64,000 nt of DNA from Streptomyces lanatus. Lineage in GTDB: Bacteria; Actinomycetota; Actinomycetes; Streptomycetales; Streptomycetaceae. The stretch is taken from positions 319,639-383,638 of the forward strand of contig NZ_BNBM01000004.1 of the NCBI RefSeq assembly GCF_014655715.1, in the 5' to 3' direction. Position numbers and translations under genes: made by a program. This document shows positions 1-8,306 of this stretch, in pieces; position 1 is the stretch's first letter, and each line of letters opens with the position of its first letter. The notes under the pieces are model-generated. The model was not told the DNA's origin and ran no database searches. It saw nothing but the letters and a program-made list of their open reading frames with translations.

Positions 1-3000
1 GTCCGGTCACCCGGTGCAGCATCGCCGCGTACCCGGCGAGCAGCGTCATGAACAGGGTGCCGCGGTGGGCACGGCTGAACTCGCGCAGCCGCCGTGAGAG
101 TTCCGGGTCCAGGGTGTGGAAGACGGCCCGGCCGTTGGAGGTCATCGTGGCGGGGCGCGGCCGGTCGGTGGGCAGGGCGAGGACGGGCAGCTCGCCGCCG
201 AGGGTACGGCGCCAGTGGGCCAGGTCCTCGTCGGCCTCGGGGCTGTGCGCGGACTGCCGCTGTTCCCTGGCGTGGTCGGCGTAGGTCCAGGTGAGCGCGG
301 GGAGGTCGGGGGACGTGCCGTCGCGTGCGGCTCGGTAGAGGGCCGAGAGGTCGCGGGCGAGGACGGTGGCGGAGGCCGCGTCGACCACGATGTGGTGCAG
401 GGACAGTACGAGTACGTGCTCCGCCGGGCCGAGCCTGACCAGCCGGGTGACGAACAGCGGGCCGTCGGCCAGGTCGAAGCGGCGTGCGCTCTCGGCCGAC
501 AGGACGTCCTGGAGCGGGGTGCCGTCCACGACCTCGAAGTCCGGCTCGGCGGAGGGCCGCACCACCTGACGCGCCTCGCCCCCGACCTCCCGGAACACGG
601 TGCGCAGACCCGGGTGCCGGGCGACGAGACCGCGCACTGCCGTGTGCAGGGCCGGGACATCGAGGGGTCCGTCGAGGCGGATCGCCTTGACCTCGTTGTA
701 GGCGGTGCGGCCCGGCAGCAGGCGTTCCAGGAACCAGATCCGTTCCTGGCCGGGCGACAACGGCGCGTCGGAAGGGGCGATTTGAGTGCGCGAGGGCCGG
801 CGGCGCAGCGCGTCCAGATGCGGCAGCCCTGCACGCAGTGCCTCCTCCGATACGCCGAAGTCGACGAGGGCGACGATCTCGTCGGCGCCCGCCGAGGTCA
901 CCGCGTCCACCACCGGACGGACGCTGTCCACGGTGCCGATCAGGGCGCGCTGGTCGCAGTACCGGCCGTAGGCGCGGCGGAACACCGCGTCCAGGTCGTC
1001 CTCGCTCAGTTCGGCCAGGTCGATGCTGTGGCCGAGGCTGTTGGTGACACCGCTGAAGACGGACAGCGAGGCGCGCATGTACCGGGACAGCGGCTCGTAC
1101 GCCTCCGTCCTCGCGGTGTCGTGGTCGTCCGCGAGGTAGGTGTGCAGCAGGACGGCCACGCGCCCGGCGTCCGGATCCAGGCCGTGCAGGGCCCGGGTGC
1201 GCCGGTACAGGGCGATGTTCTCGCGGAGCTGTTCGACGCTCTGGGTCATCAGGTTGGTGACGATGCCCAGGTCGTGGCGGGCGGCGAGTTCGTAGGAGGC
1301 GGGGTTCCCGACCACCGCGGTGTACAGGGGCGGGGCGTCCTGCACGGGCCTCGGGAAGAGCCGTACCTCGGTGTCGCCGCCCCCGCCGGTCCGGCGCAGG
1401 GCGTCGCCGCGCCAGAACTTCCGTACGTCTTCGAGCTGTTCGTACATCAGCTCCTTGTGCCGCCCGAAACGCTCCGGGAAGAACACGAAGTCCTTGGCGC
1501 TCCAGCCGCTCGCGACACCGATGCCGACGCGTCCGCCGGAGAGGTTGTCGACCATCGACCACTCCTCGGCGACCCGGAGCGGGTCGTGGAGGGGCAGCAC
1601 CACGGAGCCCGCGTTGAGGCCGATCCGCTCGGTCTCACGGGACAGGGCGGCGGCGAGGACGGCCGGGTTGGGGAAGAGACCGCCGAAGGAGTGGAAGTGC
1701 CGCTCGGGCATCCACAGCGCATGGAATCCATGCCGGTCGGCGAACCGGGCGACCTCCATGAGGAGTTCGTACTGGCCGTTCCCGGGCGGCGTGGCTGCGT
1801 CCTGCGGATAGTCGCCGAAGAAGTAGACGCTGAAGTCGGCGGTGCGGCGGGCGGGTTCGGCCGGGCGGGATGCGGTGACGGCTGTCGCGTTCCAGGCCAT
1901 GGAGGCGACCGGGGTGGGGGCGGGGAGCGGCGGAGGAGTCTTCGGCGCCTCGGCCTTCGGGGCCTCTGCCTTCGGTGCCGTGACCCGCCCGCCGGGGAAG
2001 AAGCCGGCCGCCCGCAACTCGCGCAGCGAATCCCGTACGGCGTCCGCCACGAACTCGATGTCGCCGTCCGAGTGGGCGGTGGACAGGAAGAAGTTGCGCC
2101 ACTCCCAGACGTGTACGCCGCGCAGCATCAGGTGGTGGTAGAGGAGTTCCATGTCGGCGCGGTGCTCGAAGCGGAACTGGGAGCCGAAGTGGCTGATCCG
2201 CAGCGGGTATTCCTCGGTCTCGAAGAAGCCGTTGAGGGTGGCGGCCAGTTCGTCGGTGCGCGCGTTGAGCCGCTCCTGGAGGTGCGGGCTGTGCTCCTTG
2301 AGGTGGGTCAGTACGGCGCGCGCGGCGACCATCGACACCGGGTGCTGGATGTACGTACCGCCGAAGAAGGTGGTGTCGGCGGGCGGGTAGCTGTCGTCGC
2401 CGTATGACCAGTGGCCGCCGTCGACGCCGTCCAGGATGTCGGCGCGGCCCGCTATGGCCCCGATGGGGAAGCCGCCGCCGAGCAGCTTGCCGTAGGTGGC
2501 GAGGTCCGGGGTGACGCCGTACAGCTCCTGGGCTCCGCGCAAGGCCGGGCGGAAGCCGGTGAGCATCTCGTCGAAGAGCAGGACGATGCCGTGGCGGCGG
2601 GTCAACTCCCGCAATCTGCGTACGAACTCGACGGGCTGCAGCGCGGGATGTCTGCTCTGCACCGGCTCCACGACGACCGCGGCGATGTCGGCGGCGTGCC
2701 GTTCGATGGCCTCCAGGGCGGTGTCGCTGCCGTAGTCGAGGACCAGCAGATCGGAGACGGCGGCCTGGGGGATGCCCCGGGAGACGGGCACGGTGGTCTG
2801 GTCGGAGCCGGTGCCGGAGGGGCGGCCGAGGACGTTGTCGGCGTGGCCGTGGTAGGCGCCCAGGAAGGTGACGATCTTGTCGCGGCCGGTGGCGGCGCGG
2901 GCGAGGCGGATGGCCGCCGAGTTGGCCTCCGTGCCGGAGTTGGCGAAGGCGACCCGCTCCAGGCCGGTCAGTTCGGTGAGGAGTTCCGCTGCCTCGCCGG

Positions 3001-3505
3001 TCTCGATGGCGCGCGGGCCGAGCTGGATGCCGCGGGACAGGTGCTCGCGGACGGCCTCGGTCACGAAGTCCGGTTCATGTCCGAAGAGGAGGACGCCGAA
3101 GCCCATCGTGATGTCGACGTACTCGTTGCCGTCCACGTCCTGAAGCCGTGCCCCGCCCGCCCGGCGGCCGGCGAGGGGGTACAGCATCTCCTTCGTGCCG
3201 CTGCGGAAGCCGACGACGGCACGACTGTCGGCCAGGACCCGGCGGTAGCGCTGGGCGATGCGCTTCGAGGTGGGGGTCTTGGCGGTGTAGCGGCGCACCA
3301 GGTCGGCCAGATGCGCCTGCTGCCCCTGCGGGGAGGCGCCCTGCACCATCCCGGAGGCGCGCCCCACCGTCACCCGGGGACCGTGCGCACGCGGCGGCTC
3401 CGGAAGGCCGGGGGTGCCCATCTGCTCGGCGATGCGCTGCGAGAGCTCGGTCATCGCCGCGAGGTCCCGGTCGAGTGCGGCGGATATGCCGTTCAGGCCG
3501 GTCAC
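1..3505 (-). CDS. PKS/NRPS hybrid: class III aminotransferase, luciferase-like monooxygenase, condensation domain (partial)
   Basis: The gene runs off the left edge, with about 1168 codons visible. A short N-terminal helix (AMTELSQRIAEQM) is followed at about residues 40-490 by a PLP-dependent glutamate-1-semialdehyde-type aminotransferase domain, with the PLP lysine near residue 340 in TYGKLLGGG. A Pro/Ala/Lys linker of about 500-530 contains the repeat APKAE. From about 550 to 880 there is a flavin-dependent luciferase-like monooxygenase of the MupA/Atu3671 type (PLHDPLRVAEEWSMVDNLSG). An NRPS condensation domain begins near 914 (LSPGQERIWFLERLLPG), with its catalytic HHIVVDAAS near 1037. 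The family logic is that the aminotransferase converts a carrier-bound beta-keto group into a beta-amine and the monooxygenase oxidises the chain before condensation. The GTG start overlaps the preceding PKS stop as GTGA, so translation is probably coupled. Product and downstream modules lie outside the window. Confidence 0.9.
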   Translation of the reverse strand, partial: MTGLNGISAALDRDLAAMTELSQRIAEQMGTPGLPEPPRAHGPRVTVGRASGMVQGASPQGQQAHLADLVRRYTAKTPTSKRIAQRYRRVLADSRAVVGFRSGTKEMLYPLAGRRAGGARLQDVDGNEYVDITMGFGVLLFGHEPDFVTEAVREHLSRGIQLGPRAIETGEAAELLTELTGLERVAFANSGTEANSAAIRLARAATGRDKIVTFLGAYHGHADNVLGRPSGTGSDQTTVPVSRGIPQAAVSDLLVLDYGSDTALEAIERHAADIAAVVVEPVQSRHPALQPVEFVRRLRELTRRHGIVLLFDEMLTGFRPALRGAQELYGVTPDLATYGKLLGGGFPIGAIAGRADILDGVDGGHWSYGDDSYPPADTTFFGGTYIQHPVSMVAARAVLTHLKEHSPHLQERLNARTDELAATLNGFFETEEYPLRISHFGSQFRFEHRADMELLYHHLMLRGVHVWEWRNFFLSTAHSDGDIEFVADAVRDSLRELRAAGFFPGGRVTAPKAEAPKAEAPKTPPPLPAPTPVASMAWNATAVTASRPAEPARRTADFSVYFFGDYPQDAATPPGNGQYELLMEVARFADRHGFHALWMPERHFHSFGGLFPNPAVLAAALSRETERIGLNAGSVVLPLHDPLRVAEEWSMVDNLSGGRVGIGVASGWSAKDFVFFPERFGRHKELMYEQLEDVRKFWRGDALRRTGGGGDTEVRLFPRPVQDAPPLYTAVVGNPASYELAARHDLGIVTNLMTQSVEQLRENIALYRRTRALHGLDPDAGRVAVLLHTYLADDHDTARTEAYEPLSRYMRASLSVFSGVTNSLGHSIDLAELSEDDLDAVFRRAYGRYCDQRALIGTVDSVRPVVDAVTSAGADEIVALVDFGVSEEALRAGLPHLDALRRRPSRTQIAPSDAPLSPGQERIWFLERLLPGRTAYNEVKAIRLDGPLDVPALHTAVRGLVARHPGLRTVFREVGGEARQVVRPSAEPDFEVVDGTPLQDVLSAESARRFDLADGPLFVTRLVRLGPAEHVLVLSLHHIVVDAASATVLARDLSALYRAARDGTSPDLPALTWTYADHAREQRQSAHSPEADEDLAHWRRTLGGELPVLALPTDRPRPATMTSNGRAVFHTLDPELSRRLREFSRAHRGTLFMTLLAGYAAMLHRVTG

Positions 3506-6500
3506 TTGGCCACCTTGCCGTTGACCCGGTCGGCGACGGAGGCGGTCTGGAGGGCGAGGAGCTGGGAGAGCTGGGACATCATCTGGAGCTGTATCTGGGA
3601 CATCTGGTGGATCTTGTGGGCGAGGTCCTCCAGTTCCTCGCGAGTGGCGTATTCGGGGGTGCCGGTGGGCTGGGCGGCCTGGACGGGCATGGGAGTGGGG
3701 ACGGACTCGGGATCAGGCTCCAGCTCCGGCTCGGGTACCGCGACCTGCTGGGGCGCCTCCGGCAAGCGCGCCGCGATGAACTCCGCCAGCCGCCGCGGCG
3801 TGCCCGTCTCCTCGAACAGCTGCCGCATCGTCACCTTGACCCGATGCTCCTGCTCCAGTTCCCGCAGCACGCTGATCATCTGCAGCGAGTCGGCGCCGAG
3901 GTCGAAGAAGGACGCGTCCGGGGTGATCGCCGACGGGTCCTCGCCGAGGTGCCGGCCGGTCGCCTCGACGATGCTGTGGAGTACGCGCGCGACCGCTGCG
4001 TCTTGCTGAACCACTTCGGCTCCCTCTCTCGCTGCTGTTCTCGTGCGCGGAACCGTCAACCGCGGCCCCGTCCAGTGGTCCTTGTGCTGGAACCGGTATC
4101 CGGGCAGGGGGACGCGTCTGCCCCCGCTGCCGTCCAGGAGCACCCGCCAGTCGACGTCCGCCCCGGCGCAGTGCAGCCCCGCGGCGGCGTCCCAGAGCGC
4201 GCCGAGTCCGGTGCCGCGGCGCAGGGAGGGCAGTGCCGTGACGGCGGGCAGGGCCCTGCGGGCCAGTCCGCTGAGGGTGGTGTGTGGCCCGATCTCCAGC
4301 AGTACGTCGGGCTGTTGTGCCCCGATGGCGCCGATCGCCCGGTCGAATCGGACGGGCTCGCGGGTGTGCCGTAGGAAATAGTCGGTGTCGGGGGTCCAGC
4401 CGGGCGGGCGGGGCAGGCCGTCCAGGGCGCTGACGAACGGCACGCGCACCGGCCCGAAGCCCACGTCCATGAGGACCTTCCGGAACTCCTCCAGCATGGG
4501 TTCCATCAGGGCGGTGTGGAAGGCGCGGGTCACCGGCAGCCGCTGCCCCGGTGTGCCTCGGTCCTCCAGGAGCGAGCAGGCTCGATCCACGGCCTCGACC
4601 GGCCCGGCGAGCACCTGGGCCCGGTCGCCGTTGGTGACGGCGGGTTCCAGGCCGGGCACTTCAGCGGCGAGGGCGAGGGCGGACTCGCGGTCGAGCGGCG
4701 CGGCCAGCATGGCGCCGGGCGCGCAGCGCTGCTGCATCAGTCGGCCGCGTTCGGTGGTGAGGCGCAGACCGTCGTCCAGGGAGAGGGCCCCGGCCGCGTA
4801 CAGGGCGGCGTACTCGCCGACGCTGTGTCCGGTGACGGCGTGCGGTTCGATGCCGGTCTCGCGCCACAGCCGGACGAGGGCGCACTGGAGGGCGAAGAGC
4901 GCGGGTTGCGCGGTGTCGGTGTCCTCGCCGGTGAACAGCGGGTTCCCGGTGAGGTCGCGGTGGTGGTGCTCGCAGGTGTCGAGGATCTCGCGGGCGAGGG
5001 GAAAGCGTTCGTGCAGGGCGGCGGCCATGTCCGGGTACTGGCTGCCCTGCCCGGTGAACTGGAACGCCACACGCGCGTGCCCCTCCGTCGGTGCCGTTCC
5101 CGTGGTCGCGCCCGCTCCGGCGGTTCCGGCGAGCCAGGCGTCGAGGGCGTCGGCGAGGGCGGCCGGGGTGGTGCCGCGGACCGCGAGCCGGTGGCGGCCG
5201 TGGGTGCGGCCGAGGGCGGCCGTGGTGACGAGGTCGGCCGGGTGCGGTGCGGGCGGCCGGCGTAACCGGTCGCGCAGGGCGCGGGCGTTGGCGGTGAGGG
5301 CGTCTTCGCTGGTCGCGGAGACCAGCAGCACGTCCGCGGGGGTGGCGGCGTCGGTGCGGGGCGTGGGTTCGGGGGCCTGTTCCAGGATGAGGTGGACGTT
5401 GGTGCCGCCGACGCCGAGTGAGGTGAGGCCCGCGCGGCGGGGCCGGTCGCTGTCGGGCCAGGGCCGGGCGGTGCGGGGGATGTAGAAGGGGCTGTGGTCG
5501 AGGTCGAGGGCGGGGTTGGGCTCGCGGAAGTTCGCCATCGGCGGGATGACGCCGTGTCGCAGCACGAGCAGGGTCTTGACGAGTCCGGCCAGTCCCGAGG
5601 CCGCGTCGAGATGGCCGATGTTGGCTTTGGTGGAGCCGAGGGCGCAGTAGCCGGTGCGGGCGGTGTCCTCGCGGTAGGCGCGGGTGGCGCCGTCGAACTC
5701 GATGGGGTCGCCCTTGAGGGTGCCGGTGCCGTGGGTCTCCAGGTAGCCGATGGTGTCGGCGCCGACGCCGGCCCGCCGGAGGGCCTGCCGGATGGCGGTG
5801 TGCTGGCCGTGTGCGCTGGGGGCGGCGAAGGCCTTCTTGTCGGCTCCGTCGTTGCCGATGCCCCAACCGCGTATGACGCCGTGGATGGTGTCGCCGTCGG
5901 CGACGGCCCGCTCCAGCCGCTTCAGTACGACGGCCAGCACGCCCGTCCCTCCGACGGTGCCGTCGGCGCCCGCGTCGAAGGCCCGCAGGCGGCCCGACCT
6001 GGAGAGGATGGAGCCCTTGACGTACCGGTGGCCCAGGATCTGCGGGACATGGACCGCGGTGGCGCCGACGAGGGCGATGTCGCAGTCGCCGAGGAGCAGG
6101 GACTGCGCGGCGGTCTGCACGGCGACCAGCGAACTGGAGCAGCCTGTCTGGATGTTGACGGCGGGGCCGGTCAGGCCGAGGCGGTAGGCGACGCGGGTGG
6201 CGGTGAAGTCGGCGTAGTTGCCGACCGTGAGCTGGATGCCCGCCGTCCAGTCGGTGGCGGGCTCGGTCGGCAGGACGTTGTTGAGGAGGTAGTTCTGCAG
6301 TGTGTACAGGTGGTAGCCGGTGCTGGCGTAGACGCCGACGCGGGTGCCGTCGCGTTCGTCCGGGTAGCCGGCGTTCTCCAGGGCATGCTGGGCGCACTCC
6401 AGGAACATACGGTGCTGGGGGTCGGTGATCCGGGCCTCGCGGGCGCTCATACCGAAGTGCTGGGCGTCGAAGCCGGCGATGTCGTCCAGCACTCCGGAGG

Positions 6501-6693
6501 CACCGACGAAGTCCGGGGCCGTGTAGTCGGCTTCGGGGACCCCGGCCGCGGCCAACTCGTCCGGTGTGAAGCGGGTGATGGTGTCCGTGCCGTCGTGGAC
6601 GATGCGCCAGAGGTCCTCGGGTGTGTCGGCGCCGGGCAGCCGGAAGGCCATGCCGATGACGGCCATCCGTGGATCGGGGTCGCTCGTGGCCAT
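3502..6693 (-). CDS. Type I polyketide synthase module, KS-AT-ACP
   Basis: This 1063-residue protein performs one malonate extension and holds the product on its carrier domain. The ketosynthase covers about residues 8-440, with active-site Cys185 in IQTGCSSSLVA and catalytic histidines at 321 (ETHGTGT) and 361 (KANIGH). The acyltransferase follows at about 540-830, with nucleophile Ser624 in GHSVGEYAA. The AFHT motif at 724-727 resembles the HAFH signature of malonyl-CoA-specific domains. The carrier domain has its phosphopantetheine Ser936 in LGADSLQMI. There is no KR, DH or ER, so the product should stay a beta-keto thioester, the substrate expected by the aminotransferase in the next gene. 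The C-terminus (about 1010-1055) is a Gln/Met-rich amphipathic helix, probably a docking element. The ATG overlaps the stop of the MFS gene by one base (TGATG). Confidence 0.92.
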   Translation of the reverse strand: MATSDPDPRMAVIGMAFRLPGADTPEDLWRIVHDGTDTITRFTPDELAAAGVPEADYTAPDFVGASGVLDDIAGFDAQHFGMSAREARITDPQHRMFLECAQHALENAGYPDERDGTRVGVYASTGYHLYTLQNYLLNNVLPTEPATDWTAGIQLTVGNYADFTATRVAYRLGLTGPAVNIQTGCSSSLVAVQTAAQSLLLGDCDIALVGATAVHVPQILGHRYVKGSILSRSGRLRAFDAGADGTVGGTGVLAVVLKRLERAVADGDTIHGVIRGWGIGNDGADKKAFAAPSAHGQHTAIRQALRRAGVGADTIGYLETHGTGTLKGDPIEFDGATRAYREDTARTGYCALGSTKANIGHLDAASGLAGLVKTLLVLRHGVIPPMANFREPNPALDLDHSPFYIPRTARPWPDSDRPRRAGLTSLGVGGTNVHLILEQAPEPTPRTDAATPADVLLVSATSEDALTANARALRDRLRRPPAPHPADLVTTAALGRTHGRHRLAVRGTTPAALADALDAWLAGTAGAGATTGTAPTEGHARVAFQFTGQGSQYPDMAAALHERFPLAREILDTCEHHHRDLTGNPLFTGEDTDTAQPALFALQCALVRLWRETGIEPHAVTGHSVGEYAALYAAGALSLDDGLRLTTERGRLMQQRCAPGAMLAAPLDRESALALAAEVPGLEPAVTNGDRAQVLAGPVEAVDRACSLLEDRGTPGQRLPVTRAFHTALMEPMLEEFRKVLMDVGFGPVRVPFVSALDGLPRPPGWTPDTDYFLRHTREPVRFDRAIGAIGAQQPDVLLEIGPHTTLSGLARRALPAVTALPSLRRGTGLGALWDAAAGLHCAGADVDWRVLLDGSGGRRVPLPGYRFQHKDHWTGPRLTVPRTRTAAREGAEVVQQDAAVARVLHSIVEATGRHLGEDPSAITPDASFFDLGADSLQMISVLRELEQEHRVKVTMRQLFEETGTPRRLAEFIAARLPEAPQQVAVPEPELEPDPESVPTPMPVQAAQPTGTPEYATREELEDLAHKIHQMSQIQLQMMSQLSQLLALQTASVADRVNGKVAK

Positions 6694-7946
6694 CAGCCGC
6701 GTCCCTCCGTGACCGTCGATGTGTCACGGCCGACCGTGTCCGAGGCCTCGGGTCCGCGCGTGCGGCCCCGTCTGAGGAGCACCAGCAGAAGGGCCGCGCA
6801 CAGACCGATGGCGAGGCCGTGGAAGGCGGCCACCACCTGCAACGGGCTGAACTTCTCCAGGAGGGCGCCGCTCACGAGCATGCCGAGGCCGAAGCCGCTG
6901 TTCTCGGCCGAGGCGGAGAGCCCGAAGAGGCGGCCGCGCTGGTCGTCCGGGGCGGTCTGGAGCCGCGACACATAGACGATCTCGGTGAATCCGTCGGCGG
7001 CTCCCGCGATGAGCGCGGCGATGACGGCGGGCACGGTGGGCAGCCCGCAGAACACCACGATGAACCCGGCGGACATCACACAGGCCCCGAGCGCGAAGGC
7101 CCGCTCCCCCGGTGTCCGCCCGCTCTTCTTGGTGACCCTGCCGATGACCTGCTGGGCGACGATGTTCCCGATGGCCCATGTGGCCCAGAACTGACTGATG
7201 AAAGTGGCCGGATGGTCGGGGTCGAGGCTGCTGGAGTAGAGGGGCAGGGCGACGTTGTGGGACGAGGAGCCCAGCCCGTCCACGGCGCGGATCGCGACCA
7301 TCGCCATCAGTACCGGCGCCGTGCCGAGGAGCATCCGCGCCGTCCAGCGGGCGGCCCCGGACGCCTCGGCCGAACCACCCCCGGCTGTGGCGGCCTTGGT
7401 GCGCACCGGCAGCAGGAACAGCATCGTCGCGGAGACCACGAAGGTCCCTGCGTCCAACGCGAACGCGGCCGAGTACCCGAACTCCGCCACCACCACGCCC
7501 GACGACGCGAACCCGGCGATCATCGCCAGCGAACGCCCCGTCACCAGCAGCCCGTTGGCCCGCACCCGGTGCTCCGCCCCGACGATCTCCGGGATGCTGC
7601 TGCGCAGCGCCACCTGGGACAGGGTCGAGCAGCCGCCGGTGACCACGGCGAGGGCGTAGAGCAGCCCCACACGCATGCCGTCGGGGGCGAGCAGCAGTGC
7701 CAGCAGCGCCACGGCCTGGCACAGATCGGCGCCCACCATCAGGCGCTTGCGGTCGTAGGCCGAGACGAGACGTCCGCTGACCCAGCCCGAGACGACGTTC
7801 GTCGCGAGCCGTACGGCCATGAAGAGCCCGGCGGCCAGCGCGCTTCCCGTGGCGTCGTAGACGAAGACGTTCAGCGCCACCATGTTCAGGTAACTGCCGT
7901 ACGCCGAGATGCCGTTGCCCAGGACGAGCAGACGGAAGTACCTCAT
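6693..7946 (-). CDS. MFS exporter, EntS/DHA3-like
   Basis: The product is a 417-residue membrane protein with about 12 hydrophobic segments, opening with RYFRLLVLGNGISAYGSYL. This is the pattern of the drug and siderophore exporters of the major facilitator superfamily. It is the first gene of the PKS/NRPS operon and overlaps the PKS start by one base, so its likely job is export of the cluster product or self-protection. I chose the inner ATG at 7946 because GGGGAAGG sits correctly in front of it; another ATG seven codons upstream has no comparable ribosome site. The substrate cannot be read from the sequence. Confidence 0.85.
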   Translation of the reverse strand: MRYFRLLVLGNGISAYGSYLNMVALNVFVYDATGSALAAGLFMAVRLATNVVSGWVSGRLVSAYDRKRLMVGADLCQAVALLALLLAPDGMRVGLLYALAVVTGGCSTLSQVALRSSIPEIVGAEHRVRANGLLVTGRSLAMIAGFASSGVVVAEFGYSAAFALDAGTFVVSATMLFLLPVRTKAATAGGGSAEASGAARWTARMLLGTAPVLMAMVAIRAVDGLGSSSHNVALPLYSSSLDPDHPATFISQFWATWAIGNIVAQQVIGRVTKKSGRTPGERAFALGACVMSAGFIVVFCGLPTVPAVIAALIAGAADGFTEIVYVSRLQTAPDDQRGRLFGLSASAENSGFGLGMLVSGALLEKFSPLQVVAAFHGLAIGLCAALLLVLLRRGRTRGPEASDTVGRDTSTVTEGRG

Positions 7947-8279
7947 GCACCTTCCCCTGGTCTGCATGAAGGGTGTGAGTGATGTGCGGCCGGAATGCGC
8001 TCCCTCGCCCGCTCAGTCGCGGGCCGGAGTCCCAGCGGACGGCAGCGCCCGTCGCCTCGGCGCCCCCCGCTGTCGCACGGCGCGTTCCTGCCCCCGTTGC
8101 CGGCCCCGCACAGAAACCATTCCCCCCATTGGCCGCCGGACGGCGGCATCGGTCCGTCACACAAGCAGACCCGGACCGGCCGATTCAAGACTCCAGGGAG
8201 GTCTAGACGACTTCCGGCCGCGATTTGGCCATTTCACGGCATCGATTCGCGCCATGTACCGACCGTGCCGTCAGCGGGT
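7947..8279. promoter_or_regulatory. Non-coding region upstream of the PKS/NRPS operon
   Basis: No convincing gene lies here. The only open frames are short and Arg/Pro-rich, as expected by chance at this GC content. Since the MFS-PKS-NRPS genes read leftward from 7946, this interval must hold their promoter and 5' untranslated region. A gapped inverted repeat (AGAC then GTCT, about 8187-8205) is visible, but I could not assign a -10/-35 pair or a known operator. Confidence 0.4.
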
Positions 8280-8300
8280 CGCCGCCCGGAAAAGGCGGCG
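8280..8300 (-). terminator. Hairpin terminator after the acyl-CoA ligase
   Basis: A perfect 7-bp stem (CGCCGCC / GGCGGCG) with a 7-nt loop begins six bases beyond the ligase stop codon. It lacks a strong U-tract, as is common in Streptomyces. It marks the likely end of the aromatic operon and separates it from the PKS/NRPS operon. Confidence 0.6.
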
Positions 8301-8306
8301 CACGCT

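Noticed and set aside
116..2407. A long open frame on the plus strand opposite the PKS/NRPS gene
   Set aside because: It is antisense to a gene with complete catalytic motifs and its protein is a Gly/Val/Arg-rich, low-complexity sequence; such frames are expected in DNA with high GC at third positions.
7943..8188. An 81-codon minus-strand frame upstream of the MFS gene
   Set aside because: It has a Gly/Arg/Cys-rich random-looking sequence, no ribosome site and overlaps the MFS ribosome-binding region.
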